Positions 1 through 8,941 of a stretch of DNA of 64,000 bases are shown piece by piece. This stretch comes from Brevibacterium siliguriense (GTDB taxonomy: Bacteria > Actinomycetota > Actinomycetes > Actinomycetales > Brevibacteriaceae): contig NZ_LT629766.1 in assembly GCF_900105315.1 (NCBI RefSeq), forward strand, positions 2,294,001 through 2,358,000. The letters run 5' to 3'. How positions within the stretch are numbered: the stretch's first letter is position 1; every line of letters begins with the position of its first letter. The notes under the pieces were generated by a model that saw nothing but the letters and a program-made list of their open reading frames with translations, ran no database searches and was not told where the DNA came from. The translations under genes were made by a program, and so were the position numbers.

Positions 1-633
1 GCCGAGGACCTTGCCGGGCTGTTCATCGTCCTGATGATCGCCCTGTCCGCGGTCATCGCCGCGTGGGAAGCGATCGACCGCATGCTCAACCCTCGCCCGA
101 TGGAGAACATCGGCTGGGTGATCGTGGCCGGCATCATCGGCTTCCTCGGCAATGAGGCGGTCGCCGTCTACCGAATTCGCGTGGGCAGAAAGATCGGCTC
201 GGCCGCCCTGGTCGCCGACGGCATCCACGCCCGCACCGACGGGTTTACCTCTCTGGCCGTCGTGGCCGGCGGGATCGGCGTGCTGCTCGGCTTCCCCTTG
301 GCCGACCCGATCGTTGGCCTGCTGATCTCGGCCATGATCGCAGTGCTGCTGGTGGGCACCGTGCGCTCGGTCGGCCGACGGTTGATGGACGGCGTTGAGC
401 CGGAGCTCGTCGAACGCGCCGAGCGCGCCCTGGGGCATCTGGCCGAGGTCGAGTCGGTGGAGCGGGTGCGGATGCGCTGGGTCGGGCACCGCCTCCACGG
501 CGACGCGCTCGTCCGCACCTCCGTGACGAGCCTTGCCGATGCCGACCGGCTGGCGGCGGAGGCAGAGGGTTCGGTGAAGCAGCACATGCCGAACGTGGAC
601 GAGATGGCCGTGCAGGTGGCCCCAAAGCTCTAG
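1..633 (+). CDS. Cation diffusion facilitator (CDF) family metal transporter, C-terminal part
   Basis: The frame is already open at base 1, so only the last 210 residues are present; the true start lies upstream of the window. CDF proteins export divalent metals (Zn, Fe, Mn, Co) in exchange for protons across the cytoplasmic membrane. Visible here are hydrophobic segments, the family motif HARTDG (the H-x3-D pair of the penultimate helix that builds the metal site), a last helix around ADPIVGLLIS, and a soluble C-terminal metal-sensing domain of about 85 residues. Metal specificity cannot be told from this fragment. The gene is followed by a long gene-free stretch. Confidence 0.85.
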   Translation, partial: AEDLAGLFIVLMIALSAVIAAWEAIDRMLNPRPMENIGWVIVAGIIGFLGNEAVAVYRIRVGRKIGSAALVADGIHARTDGFTSLAVVAGGIGVLLGFPLADPIVGLLISAMIAVLLVGTVRSVGRRLMDGVEPELVERAERALGHLAEVESVERVRMRWVGHRLHGDALVRTSVTSLADADRLAAEAEGSVKQHMPNVDEMAVQVAPKL

Positions 634-974
634 AGTGTGAGTCGCGTGATGACATGGCGCGAGACAGGCTTCGTGAGACGGACGCCTGCGCGTGATTGAT
701 TCGACTGGATGCCTGTTTCAGCGATGGATGACTGACGAAGCCCCTTCCATGTCCTCGGGGCCCGACCCGGGATAGTCACCATTCATGGCGAATCTACCGT
801 AGTCGAAGCATGTCGACGGCGATGTGTCAGCGGCTGCGGGAAAGCCCCCGCAGGATTCATAGCGCGCCTCTGACCAGGGGATTTGCTGTCGGGCTCGAGC
901 GCTTGACTACCGTGCACGTCGACGAAGCCTGTCACAGTACGTTCTGCGTCAGCTCGCAGAAGCCTGATCGCAGG

Positions 975-1080
975 AGACGCGCTGAGGCGCTGTGAGTCTG
1001 TGACTCGCGGCAGTCGGTTCGCGCTGAGGCGCTGAACCGGAACACAGCGAGGGCCGGTGGGATTCTTCCCACCGGCCTTC
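975..1080 (+). ncRNA. Candidate structured small RNA or long structured 3' region
   Basis: Three hairpins follow one another: 994-1006 (GAGTC/GACTC, 3-base loop), 1015-1039 (CGGTTC+GCGC paired with GCGC+GAACCG, one bulged T) and 1052-1077 (10-bp stem). The 14-base word GCGCTGAGGCGCTG occurs at 979-992 and again at 1021-1034. No protein frame explains the region. I do not recognise 6S RNA, tmRNA or RNase P RNA consensus here. It could be an independent small RNA ending at the last hairpin, or only a terminator region. Nothing in the sequence proves transcription. Confidence 0.25.
1052..1077 (+). terminator. Hairpin, probable intrinsic terminator
   Basis: GGCCGGTGGG (1052-1061) pairs perfectly with CCCACCGGCC (1068-1077) around a 6-base loop. 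It is followed by TTCGTC rather than a long T run, as is common in high-GC actinobacteria. It would end a transcript coming from the left and insulate dxs. Confidence 0.55.
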
Positions 1081-1228
1081 GTCGTGCCCGGACGCAATTA
1101 GCGTGACCATCCCTCACTATCAGCGTCACTTCCTACACGCAGTTCGGCATCCAGCATCGTTCGCGGCACAACGACTTGCTGCAACGCGGTGATGCGCCGC
1201 GAAGGATGAGGGACGCTGCTGAGAGCGA

Positions 1229-1277
1229 TAGGATGGGGCGAATGGAATCTGTCCGTCAACGATGTCGTCAGAACTGA
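1229..1277 (+). promoter_or_regulatory. dxs promoter box and 11-codon upstream ORF
   Basis: A TAGGAT box (1229-1234) lies 7 bases before an ATG at 1242, the spacing expected for a leaderless mRNA. That ATG opens an 11-residue frame (MESVRQRCRQN) that stops at 1275-1277, six bases before the dxs ATG and in the same frame. dxs itself has only a weak TGAGG ribosome site that overlaps this stop. Translation of the short ORF could therefore feed re-initiation at dxs. This is inference from spacing only. Confidence 0.3.
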
Positions 1278-1283
1278 GGCCGC

Positions 1284-3224
1284 ATGACCTTTCTCGAATC
1301 CCTCGGCTCGCCTGCCGATCTGCGCCGCCTCGACGCATCAGAATGCGACGTACTGGCCAAAGAGATCCGCGACTACCTCATCACGACTGTGTCCGGCACG
1401 GGCGGACATCTCGGCCCCAACCTCGGCGTCGTCGAACTGACCATGGGCCTCCATCGCACCTTCGACTCGCCGCGCGACACCATCATCTTCGACGTCGGCC
1501 ACCAGACGTATGTGCACAAACTGCTCACCGGCCGTCGGAACGAATTCTCCACCCTGCGGCAGCGCGACGGACTCTCCGGCTACCCGAGCCGGTCCGAGAG
1601 CGCCCACGACGTCGTCGAGAACTCGCATGCGTCCGCGTCCCTGTCCTGGGCCGACGGCATCGCAAAAGCCCGCCAACTCACCGGTGAGACTGATCGCCAC
1701 GTCGTCGCCGTCATCGGCGACGGAGCCCTGACCGGAGGAATGGCCTGGGAAGCGCTCAACACCATCGCCGCCGACACCTCCACCCCGCCGAGGCGACTGG
1801 TCATCATCGTCAACGACAACGGCCGCTCCTACGCCCCGACCGTCGGCGGATTCGCCGCCCACCTCGACGAACTGCGCACCACCTCGAGCTACGAGAAGCT
1901 CCTCAGCTGGGGCAAAGAGACTCTGCGCCAATCCGGTCGCCCCGGTCGCGCCGCCTACAGCGCCATCCACGGCGTCAAACGCGGACTCAAGGACATGGTC
2001 AGCCCGCCCGAGACCGGAATGTTCGACGAACTCGGCATCAAATACTTGGGACCTGTCGACGGACACGATCTGCCCTCGGTTGAAAAAGCCCTGCAGCTGG
2101 CCAAACAGTTCGACGGCGGCCCCATCATCGTCCACATGATCACGCAGAAGGGCCACGGATTCGACCCGGCCGTCAACGACGACGCCGACCAGTTCCACTC
2201 CGTCGGCGTCATCGACCCCGTCACCGGGAGATCGACACCCTCGAAATCCACGTCATGGACCTCCGTCTTCGGCACCGAGATCTGCGAACTCGCCGAAGAG
2301 CGCGAGGACATTGTCGCCATCACCGCGGCCATGCTCATGCCCGTGGGATTGGCGAAATTCGCCGAGGAATTCCCGCACCGCGTCTTCGACGTCGGCATCG
2401 CCGAACAGCACGCTGTCGCCTCCGCCGCCGGTCTGTCCTATGGCGGACTCCACCCGGTCGTGTGCATCTACTCCACGTTCCTCTCCCGCGCCTTCGACCA
2501 AGTGCTCATGGACGTCGCACTCCACCGCCAGGGCGTGACCTTCGTGCTCGACCGCGCCGGAATCACCGGCCCCGACGGAGCCAGCCACCATGGAATCTGG
2601 GACATCGCGATGCTCCGCGTCGTCCCCGGACTGCGCCTGGCCGCACCCCGCGATGCCGCCCGACTGACCGAAGAGCTGCGCGAAGCCGTGACCGTCGAAG
2701 ACGCCCCGACCGTAGTGAGATTTCCCCGCGGCGGCGTCGGTGCCGACATCCCTGCGCTGAGGCGGCTCGACGACGGCGTCGATATCCTCCGTGAGGGACC
2801 GGCCGGTTCCGAATCCCATGTGCTCATCGTCTCCGTGGGCCCCTTCGCCAGGTTGGCCGGCGACGTCGCCGACCGCCTGGCCGAACACGGACTGATCGCG
2901 ACGATCATCGATCCCAGATGGGTGCTGCCCGTACCCGAATCCGTCATCGACCTCGCCGCCGACCACAGCCTCGTGGCCGTCATCGAAGACGGCGTGAAGA
3001 TCGGCGGCATCGGCTGCCAGATCCGCTCCGACCTGCGCGAAGCCGATTCGCGGATCGGTGTGCTCGAACTCGGCGTGCCCGATGAGTTCCTCCCGCAGGG
3101 AACCCGCGAAGAGATCCTCGCCGAGGTGGGCCTCGACGTCGGCACGATCGTGTCCGATATTCTTAAGGCCCTGCCCGCCGAGGTGGCCGATCGAGCCGAT
3201 CAGAGTGCCCGCCGTGCGGTGTGA
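1284..3224 (+). CDS. dxs: 1-deoxy-D-xylulose-5-phosphate synthase
   Basis: Condenses pyruvate and glyceraldehyde-3-phosphate to DXP, the first step of the MEP isoprenoid pathway, using thiamine diphosphate. The 646-residue protein has the family's normal length and order: GHQTY with its conserved His near residue 73, the thiamine motif GDGALTGG at 145-152 followed by the MAWEALN helix and an Asn, the catalytic Glu in IAEQHAV near 374, and DRAGITGPDGASHHG in the pyrimidine domain. The C-terminal transketolase domain is complete. The start was chosen because it fits family length; the ribosome site is weak and preceded by a short upstream ORF. uppS in this window uses isoprenoid chains built from its product. 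Confidence 0.96.
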   Translation: MTFLESLGSPADLRRLDASECDVLAKEIRDYLITTVSGTGGHLGPNLGVVELTMGLHRTFDSPRDTIIFDVGHQTYVHKLLTGRRNEFSTLRQRDGLSGYPSRSESAHDVVENSHASASLSWADGIAKARQLTGETDRHVVAVIGDGALTGGMAWEALNTIAADTSTPPRRLVIIVNDNGRSYAPTVGGFAAHLDELRTTSSYEKLLSWGKETLRQSGRPGRAAYSAIHGVKRGLKDMVSPPETGMFDELGIKYLGPVDGHDLPSVEKALQLAKQFDGGPIIVHMITQKGHGFDPAVNDDADQFHSVGVIDPVTGRSTPSKSTSWTSVFGTEICELAEEREDIVAITAAMLMPVGLAKFAEEFPHRVFDVGIAEQHAVASAAGLSYGGLHPVVCIYSTFLSRAFDQVLMDVALHRQGVTFVLDRAGITGPDGASHHGIWDIAMLRVVPGLRLAAPRDAARLTEELREAVTVEDAPTVVRFPRGGVGADIPALRRLDDGVDILREGPAGSESHVLIVSVGPFARLAGDVADRLAEHGLIATIIDPRWVLPVPESVIDLAADHSLVAVIEDGVKIGGIGCQIRSDLREADSRIGVLELGVPDEFLPQGTREEILAEVGLDVGTIVSDILKALPAEVADRADQSARRAV

Positions 3225-3259
3225 GGTGCAGAGCTAACGCCGTACGGTGTGAGGTTCAG
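3210..3259. repeat. Imperfect 22-base direct repeat at the dxs/rnd convergence
   Basis: CGCCGTGCGGTGTGAGGTGC.. (3210-3231) recurs as CGCCGTACGGTGTGAGGTTC.. (3238-3259) with two mismatches and a period of 28. The left copy contains the dxs stop codon and the right copy contains the stop codon of rnd on the other strand, so a small tandem duplication appears to have shaped both gene ends. Confidence 0.7.
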
Positions 3260-4428
3260 GACTGGGGGAGTCCGGCCAAGGCCTTCTGCAGCATGGGAGC
3301 ACTGAGCTCGACCTGCCAGGGCCGTGCCCCCGCCTCGGCGAGGTAATCCTCGACATCGACGTTCGACTCCGCAGCCAGGGACTTCACGATGGCCGGCTGG
3401 AGGAGCACATCATGGGGGATCGTCAGCTCGTCGGAGAGCTCCGACATTGCGGCCTTCAGCGCCGCCACCCGCTCCTTGAGCTCCGCCGGGTTGAACGCGC
3501 TGCGCTTCGACCGTCCGCGTTCGAACCGTCCCGGCAGCTCTTCGGCACCCAACCGGGAGGCCTTGCGGTAGGCACGGAAGAGCCGGGCCGCCTCGGCGCG
3601 GGAGAGCCGGCGCCACTGCGCCAGGATGTCATCGCTGGACTTCACACCGGACTGTGCGAGGGCGACGAGGTCACGATCGCGCAGGATCTTCGACGGAGCC
3701 AGGTCGGCCTCGCGCGCCATGGAGTCCCGTGCCTGCCAGAGCTCACGGACCCGGGCGATGTCCCGGCGGGACTTGATCTTCGACAGCCCATGCGTGCGCC
3801 GCCACGGCTCAGCGAAATGCTTCGGGGTGAAATCGAGCAGGTGCGTGAACTCCTGCCGCGCAAACTCCCACCGGCCGGAATCGAGCAGCTGCTGGTGGAG
3901 GATGTCGCGGATCGGCAGGAGCACCTCGACGTCGAGGGCGGCATAGTTCAGCCACTCCTTCGGCAGCGGACGCGTCGACCAATCGGCGGCCGAATGCTCC
4001 TTCGCCAGTCGCACACCCAGAGTGCGCTCGGCGACAGCGGCCAGACCGAACTTCTCCCATCCGAGCAGCCTGGCGGCCAGCTCGGTGTCGAACAGGGCCG
4101 CCGGGCGCATCCCACGCTCCTGCAGGCACGGCAGATCCTGTGTCACCGAATGGATGACCCACTCATCGGACCCAAGCGCCGGGTTGAGCTCGCTGAGATC
4201 ACCGAGAGACTCGGAATCGAGGAGGAACGTGCCTGCACCCTCACGGCGCAGCTGAACGAGGAAAGCGCGCTGACCGTATCTGATTCCCGAAGCTCGTTCG
4301 GCGTCGATGGCGATGGGCCCCGCGGCGGCGGCCAGACTGGCGATCGAGGAGGAGAGATCCTCCGGGGTGTCGACGACGTCGGGGATGCCGTTCGCGGGTG
4401 TTTCCAAAAGCGGTAGTTCGGTTGTCAT
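3256..4428 (-). CDS. rnd: Ribonuclease D-type 3'-5' exonuclease with HRDC domain
   Basis: A 390-residue DEDD-superfamily exonuclease that trims 3' ends of structured RNAs such as tRNA precursors. Exo motif I is IAIDAERA (Asp and Glu), motif II lies in WVIHSVTQDLPCL (Asp), and motif III is LNYAALDVEVLLPI (Tyr and Asp). The basic region after residue 200 fits an HRDC nucleic-acid-binding domain, and the tail matches the extra C-terminal domain usual in actinobacteria. It is translationally coupled to the DUF3000 gene: its ATG overlaps that gene's stop by four bases. It converges on dxs. Confidence 0.9.
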   Translation of the reverse strand: MTTELPLLETPANGIPDVVDTPEDLSSSIASLAAAAGPIAIDAERASGIRYGQRAFLVQLRREGAGTFLLDSESLGDLSELNPALGSDEWVIHSVTQDLPCLQERGMRPAALFDTELAARLLGWEKFGLAAVAERTLGVRLAKEHSAADWSTRPLPKEWLNYAALDVEVLLPIRDILHQQLLDSGRWEFARQEFTHLLDFTPKHFAEPWRRTHGLSKIKSRRDIARVRELWQARDSMAREADLAPSKILRDRDLVALAQSGVKSSDDILAQWRRLSRAEAARLFRAYRKASRLGAEELPGRFERGRSKRSAFNPAELKERVAALKAAMSELSDELTIPHDVLLQPAIVKSLAAESNVDVEDYLAEAGARPWQVELSAPMLQKALAGLPQS

Positions 4429-5048
4429 CGACGGCGCCCGGGCAGGGCTGTGACTCCTTCAGGAAGTGGTGGCAGTCCGGCGACTGTGCTGAGCAGATCG
4501 ATCCAGGCTTCGAAGTGATTGCCGATCAGATCCGGCTCGTCAATCACGGGTGTCCACGAAGCGCGCAGCTCCAAGTCTATCGTGGCCGGGCGATCGGCCA
4601 AGGTGCCGAAGCTCTCGGACAGCACCCGAGTGGTCGTCCCGCCGGCGGCGAGCACCTGGCAGTCGTTGGAGTCGAGGGCATCCTCGAGCCAGCTCCACGC
4701 CACATGGCCGAGCATCGTCTCATTGCCGAGTTCGTGTTCGAGTTCGGCGCGGATATAGGAGACCACCCGGAACGAGCCTTCCCATTCCTCCGGGGCGGCG
4801 GGGTCAAAGAGGACGACGATGCGGCCGGTGGCGAGCTCATCGATGGTCTCGCCGCTGGCCCGCAGGAACGTCTCGTCGGCGCTGACCTCGGCACCGAGAG
4901 CATAGGAGTAGGGGGCCAGCCGGGCCGGGGCGGGGATCTCGGAAATCGACACGTTGTTCGTGCTGCGCGCCTGACGCAGCACCGACGTCACGGCGGAGAA
5001 CTCCGCCGGAATGCGATTGAGAGGTGAGGTGTTGACCACAGTTGCCAC
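4425..5048 (-). CDS. DUF3000 family protein
   Basis: A 207-residue protein of unknown function that, as far as I know, is restricted to actinobacteria and commonly sits between hemE and the RNase D gene, as here. The core VSISEIPAPARLAPYSYALGAE and the stretch EWEGSFRVVSYIRAELE are what I recognise. It starts with GTG; no transmembrane segment or catalytic motif is visible. It ends in a four-base overlap with rnd, so the two are probably one transcript. It is divergent from hemE over a 159-base gap. No function can be assigned from sequence. Confidence 0.8.
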   Translation of the reverse strand: MATVVNTSPLNRIPAEFSAVTSVLRQARSTNNVSISEIPAPARLAPYSYALGAEVSADETFLRASGETIDELATGRIVVLFDPAAPEEWEGSFRVVSYIRAELEHELGNETMLGHVAWSWLEDALDSNDCQVLAAGGTTTRVLSESFGTLADRPATIDLELRASWTPVIDEPDLIGNHFEAWIDLLSTVAGLPPLPEGVTALPGRRR

Positions 5049-5207
5049 GATAGATCAGCCGTGCCGGCGGGGGAATCATCCACGCCGAGGCGGCCCCGGA
5101 CATTTCTGACGGCGCTGTCCTCGGCCGCATTCTGAGACGGCAAGACGGCCCGTCTTGAAACCGAGATCGAGTGGGCATGTGCGATCGAAGAATGGGAAGA
5201 TGGAGCC

Positions 5208-6254
5208 ATGACATCACCCTTGTTGGCTGCCCTGCGTTCGGAGCCGGTTTCGCACACTCCCGTCTGGTTCATGCGGCAGGCTGGCCGCTCCCTGCCCGAG
5301 TACCGCAAGCTGCGCGAAGGCACCCAGATGCTCGATGCCTGCCGCGACCCCGAGATGGTCTCCGAAATCACTCTGCAGCCGGTCCGCCGCCACGGCGTCG
5401 ACGCGGCCATCTTCTTCTCCGATATCGTCGTCCCGCTCCAGGCCGCCGGTGTCGATGTGGAGATCGTCCCCGGCGTCGGCCCGGTCATCGCGTCCCCGGT
5501 GCGCTCCCGCGCCGATATCGACGTCCTGCCCGGACTCGACGCCGCCGACATCCCCGATATCGCCGAATCGATCCAGCGTGTGACCGCCGAACTCGACGAG
5601 ACCACCCCCGTCATCGGGTTCGCCGGCGCCCCGTTCACCCTGGCCAGCTACCTCATCGAAGGAGGGCCGAGCAAGAACCATGAGAAGACTAAGTCCCTCA
5701 TGGCCTCCGACCCCGAGGCGTTCTCCGCGCTCCTGGGCAAGCTCGCACAGATGTCGGCGACATTCATCGACGTGCAGCTGAACGCCGGAGCCAAGGCCTT
5801 CCAGCTCTTCGACTCCTGGGCCGGCTACCTCTGCCGGGAGGACTACGAGAACCACGTCCTCGAACACTCCACCGCCGTCTTCGACGCACTGTCCGGCCAC
5901 GATGTGCCCAGCATCCACTTCGGCGTGCAGACCGGTGAGCTCCTCGGCTCCATGGGCCAGGCCGGATCCACCGCCGTCGGCGTCGACTTCCGCGTCGACC
6001 TCGCCGACGCCGCCACTCGGGTCAAGCCCGGTCAGGCGCTCCAGGGCAATCTGGACCCGGCCCTGCTCTTCGCCCCCTGGGAGGCGCTGTCGGCCCGCGT
6101 CGAGGCGACCGTGTGCAAGGGACTCGATCTCGACCGCGGATTCGTCTTCAACCTCGGCCACGGCGTCCTTCCCGACACCGACCCCGAGGTGCCCGGTCGC
6201 ATCGTCGACCTCGTGCACCGCGTCTCGGCAGAGATCCTCGGCAGCCGCGGCTGA
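5208..6254 (+). CDS. hemE: Uroporphyrinogen decarboxylase
   Basis: Removes four carboxyl groups from uroporphyrinogen III to give coproporphyrinogen III, the branch-point of heme synthesis. The 348-residue length is standard. The N-terminal signature PVWFMRQAGRSLPEYR carries the conserved substrate-binding Arg residues, and the second signature is GFAGAPFTLASYLIEGG; the catalytic Asp lies in FFSDIVVPLQAAG. It is first gene of a heme cluster, four bases before cgoX. A GGAG ribosome site precedes the ATG. Confidence 0.97.
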   Translation: MTSPLLAALRSEPVSHTPVWFMRQAGRSLPEYRKLREGTQMLDACRDPEMVSEITLQPVRRHGVDAAIFFSDIVVPLQAAGVDVEIVPGVGPVIASPVRSRADIDVLPGLDAADIPDIAESIQRVTAELDETTPVIGFAGAPFTLASYLIEGGPSKNHEKTKSLMASDPEAFSALLGKLAQMSATFIDVQLNAGAKAFQLFDSWAGYLCREDYENHVLEHSTAVFDALSGHDVPSIHFGVQTGELLGSMGQAGSTAVGVDFRVDLADAATRVKPGQALQGNLDPALLFAPWEALSARVEATVCKGLDLDRGFVFNLGHGVLPDTDPEVPGRIVDLVHRVSAEILGSRG

Positions 6255-6258
6255 TCGG

Positions 6259-7662
6259 ATGGGACAGATCACCGTCGTCGGGGGAGGGATCTCCGGTCTC
6301 GTCGCCGCGTACCGTCTCTCCGCCGATCACCACGTGACCGTGCTCGAGGCCGGCGGCCGCCTCGGCGGCTGCCTGAAATCGACCACGCTCGATGGTGCCG
6401 TGCCCGTCGGCATCGACACCGGAGCCGAAGCGAGCCTCAACCGACGTCCGGAGACCAAGAGCCTGGCCGCCGAACTCGGCCTCGACTCGGTGTTCCCTTC
6501 GACACACCACAGTTCGCAGGTGCTGAGCCGGGGGGACCTGCACGCGATTCCCAAACGGACGATCATGGGAGTGCCCGCCGAAGCCGCCGAGGTCGAATCC
6601 CTCATCGGCACCGAGGCGGCCGAACGTCTGGCTGCCGAGCAGCTGACGCCCCCGATCGACGGCGACGATGTCTCGCTGGGTGCGTTCCTGGCCGAGCGCC
6701 TCGGCGATGCCATCGTCGACTCCCTCGTCGATCCGCTGCTCGGCGGAGTGTATGCGGGCCGCTGCCGGGACCTGTCCCTGGCCGAGACGGTTCCTGCCCT
6801 GCTGCCCGCCGCAGTCGAAGGCACCTCGGTGCTCGACCTCGTGGCGCAGCTGCTTGCCGCACGCGATGCTCAAGCGGCTGCCCCGGGACGACCGGCAGAA
6901 CCGGTGTTCATGAGCTTCGAAGGCGGGATCAACCGCCTCATCCCGACCCTGCACGAGGCGATCGAGGCCCGAGGAGGTCAGGTCCGCCTCGGCGCCGGTG
7001 TCACCGGTATCCGGCGTGACGGTCGCACTTGGACGGTGACCGCGGACGGGACCGATATCGAGTCCGACGGGCTCGTCCTCGCCACCCCTGCCCACGTCAG
7101 CGCGGGACTCCTCGCCGAGGCGGCCCCCACCGCGGCCGCGGCACTGCAGTCCGTCCCCTACGCCTCCACCGCGTTGGTCGCGGCGCTCGTCGATCTCGGG
7201 GGAGTCGAGCTGGACGGTTCGGGATTCCTCGTCCCCGTCACCGAGGGCACATTCATCAAGGCCTCGACCTTCGTGTCGAACAAATGGCCGTGGACGGCCG
7301 CCCATATCCCCGCGGGCACGGCCCTGGTGAGGATGAGCATCGGACGCTTCGGCGACGGACCAGAGGTGTGGAGCAGCCTGTCCGACGAGGAGATCGTCGA
7401 ACGCGCCTTCGCCGATTGGCAGGCGATTACCTCCCGCCCGGAATCGCGCCTGCTGAGCGCAGAAGTCCAACGCTGGAACTCCGCCCTGCCGCAGTACCTG
7501 CCCGGCCATGCCGGACGGATCGCCGTCGTCGATGCGGAGATCGCAGAACTGCCCGGTCTCGAACTCGCCGGATCCGCGTACGGGGGAATCGGCATTCCCG
7601 CCTGCATCGCCCGTGCCGACTCGGCGGCTCAGAGATTGAACCGGTCAGCCGACGACTCGTAA
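6259..7662 (+). CDS. cgoX: Coproporphyrinogen III oxidase (HemY type)
   Basis: FAD-dependent oxidase converting coproporphyrinogen III to coproporphyrin III in the coproporphyrin-dependent heme route of Gram-positives. The ADP-binding fold opens the protein ([16 protein letters not shown], then a glutamate at the end of strand two in [11 protein letters not shown]). The C-terminal [15 protein letters not shown] block matches the family's FAD-contact motif. The frame is open far upstream, but the ATG at 6259 (467 residues) gives the correct family N-terminus. Its position between hemE and chdC supports CgoX rather than a mitochondrial-type protoporphyrinogen oxidase. Confidence 0.93.
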   Translation: MGQITVVGGGISGLVAAYRLSADHHVTVLEAGGRLGGCLKSTTLDGAVPVGIDTGAEASLNRRPETKSLAAELGLDSVFPSTHHSSQVLSRGDLHAIPKRTIMGVPAEAAEVESLIGTEAAERLAAEQLTPPIDGDDVSLGAFLAERLGDAIVDSLVDPLLGGVYAGRCRDLSLAETVPALLPAAVEGTSVLDLVAQLLAARDAQAAAPGRPAEPVFMSFEGGINRLIPTLHEAIEARGGQVRLGAGVTGIRRDGRTWTVTADGTDIESDGLVLATPAHVSAGLLAEAAPTAAAALQSVPYASTALVAALVDLGGVELDGSGFLVPVTEGTFIKASTFVSNKWPWTAAHIPAGTALVRMSIGRFGDGPEVWSSLSDEEIVERAFADWQAITSRPESRLLSAEVQRWNSALPQYLPGHAGRIAVVDAEIAELPGLELAGSAYGGIGIPACIARADSAAQRLNRSADDS

Positions 7663-7699
7663 GACAATTGAGAATGAAGAGATGACAGAAGGAGCAGAT

Positions 7700-8410
7700 A
7701 TGAGCGAATACACTCAGCCCACCGACGCCCAGATCGAGGAAGCGAACGAGCAGACGCGGTATATCGCCTACTCCGTCTTCGCCTCTGCGGGAGAACTCGG
7801 CGATGCCGATCGCAAGGAACTCGCCGATGAGCTGCATGCGGCTCTGGAGCCGCTGAATGAACGCGGCCTCGTCGTCCGCGGAATCTACGACGTCTCGGCT
7901 CTGCGGGCCGATGCCGACGTCATGTTCTGGTACCACGCCCCCGAGATCGAGGTCGTCCAGGCCGCGTACTCGGCGATCCGTCGCAGCCTGATCGGCGGAG
8001 TGCTCGAACCCGTCTGGTCCAACGTCGGAGTCCACCGCCCGGCAGAGTTCAACAAGGCCCACCTGCCGGCTCTGCTCACCGATCCCGAGCCCGGCGACTA
8101 CATCTGCGTGTACCCGTTCGTGCGGTCCTACGACTGGTACCTCCTCGATCCCGCCGAACGGTCGAAGATGCTGCGCGACCACGGTATGGCCGCCGCCGGG
8201 TACAAGGACATCAAGGCGAACACGATCGCCTCCTTCGCTCTCGGCGACTACGAATGGCTGTTGGCCTTCGAAGCTCCCGAACTCCACCGCATCGTCGACC
8301 TGATGCGCGACCTGCGCAACACCGAGGCGCGTCTGCACGTGCGTGAAGAGGTCCCGTTCTACACCGGACCGCGCCGCGAACTCGTCGACATCATCTCCGA
8401 CTGGCGCTGA
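7700..8410 (+). CDS. chdC: Coproheme decarboxylase (HemQ)
   Basis: Final enzyme of the coproporphyrin-dependent pathway: decarboxylates two propionates of iron-coproporphyrin to give heme b with hydrogen peroxide. It belongs to the chlorite-dismutase fold. I see the family core [20 protein letters not shown] with the downstream RDHG carrying the heme-ligating His, and [14 protein letters not shown]. The ATG at 7700 is preferred to one at 7682 because AAGGAG lies seven bases before it; this gives 236 residues. A ferrochelatase gene (cpfC), usually close by, is not in the window. Confidence 0.94.
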   Translation: MSEYTQPTDAQIEEANEQTRYIAYSVFASAGELGDADRKELADELHAALEPLNERGLVVRGIYDVSALRADADVMFWYHAPEIEVVQAAYSAIRRSLIGGVLEPVWSNVGVHRPAEFNKAHLPALLTDPEPGDYICVYPFVRSYDWYLLDPAERSKMLRDHGMAAAGYKDIKANTIASFALGDYEWLLAFEAPELHRIVDLMRDLRNTEARLHVREEVPFYTGPRRELVDIISDWR

Positions 8411-8449
8411 CCGACTAGCGCTGACTGGCAGAGGCTGAGAGCGACAGAG

Positions 8450-8486
8450 AAAGGGCCGCCGCACCGATTCGGTGCGGCGGCCCTTT
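8450..8486. terminator. Strong bidirectional intrinsic terminator
   Basis: AAAGGGCCGCCGCACC.. pairs with ..GGTGCGGCGGCCCTTT around a very short loop, with A's on one side and TTTT on the other. It sits between the convergent heme operon and the small gene 8512-8799 and can serve both. Confidence 0.9.
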
Positions 8487-8511
8487 TGCGTGGTCGGGGA
8501 GCGGCCGGCGG

Positions 8512-8799
8512 TTACTTGCTGCCTTTCTTGACCACATAGGAGTGGCCGTTGGCGTCGGTGCGCATCTCCAGTCCCATGGCATCGAGCTGTTGGTGCCGCA
8601 GCGTCTCGTCCTCGTAGTATCCGCCCGGACGGGTGTTGTCGACCTGCGCCGGTCCGACGATCTTGCGGAAGAAGTTGTTGAGCCAGCCCACTCCGCGCTG
8701 AGATTCCGGATGCTGGTTCTTCTTCCGTGCCGGAGCCTTCTGCTTCGGGGCCTGTCCCAGGTTCGAACCATCGGCGGAAGGCTGCGAGGAGGATGACAT
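8512..8799 (-). CDS. Small uncharacterised protein
   Basis: A 95-residue hydrophilic protein with a basic, Gln/Lys-rich N-terminus (KQKAPARKKNQHPES) and a core GVGWLNNFFRKIVGPAQ followed by NGHSYVVKK at the end. I do not recognise a family or catalytic motif. A longer frame starts at 8853, but the ATG at 8799 has AGGAAC just upstream and removes a tail that looks like read-through. It is divergent from the OhrR-type regulator and could share its control region. Possibly a conserved actinobacterial small protein. Confidence 0.55.
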   Translation of the reverse strand: MSSSSQPSADGSNLGQAPKQKAPARKKNQHPESQRGVGWLNNFFRKIVGPAQVDNTRPGGYYEDETLRHQQLDAMGLEMRTDANGHSYVVKKGSK

Positions 8800-8856
8800 A
8801 GCGAGGTTCCTATTGACGAGGCGCCGCACGGGCGGGAACTGGGCAGGTTTCACTCA

Positions 8857-8883
8857 AGTGTACACTGATCATTAGCGCACTAA
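8857..8883. promoter_or_regulatory. Candidate OhrR/MarR operator
   Basis: Two inverted repeats lie side by side: AGTGTACACT (8857-8866, perfect) and TTAGCGCACTAA (8872-8883, TTAG/CTAA arms). They sit in the divergent gap before the OhrR-type gene, where autoregulation is typical. TACACT at 8861 could also act as a -10 box. Confidence 0.4.
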
Positions 8884-8941
8884 GTAGTTTGCGAACAGAG
8901 TGCACTCCCTGATCGACGACGTGGAGGATCGACGAGACGCG

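Larger units (their letters stand above)
634..1283. other. 650-base gene-free region before dxs
   Basis: Short frames on both strands here show no recognisable protein and no convincing ribosome site. The left part (634-900) holds nothing I can name. The right part (about 975-1080) is rich in inverted repeats and ends in a strong hairpin, described separately as a candidate small RNA. A promoter-like TAGGAT box and a short upstream ORF lie just before dxs. Confidence 0.5.

Noticed and set aside
8881-8941. GTG at 8900 as the start of the OhrR-type gene.
   Set aside because: It would add 14 residues not typical of OhrR and place the start very close to the operator; kept only as an alternative.
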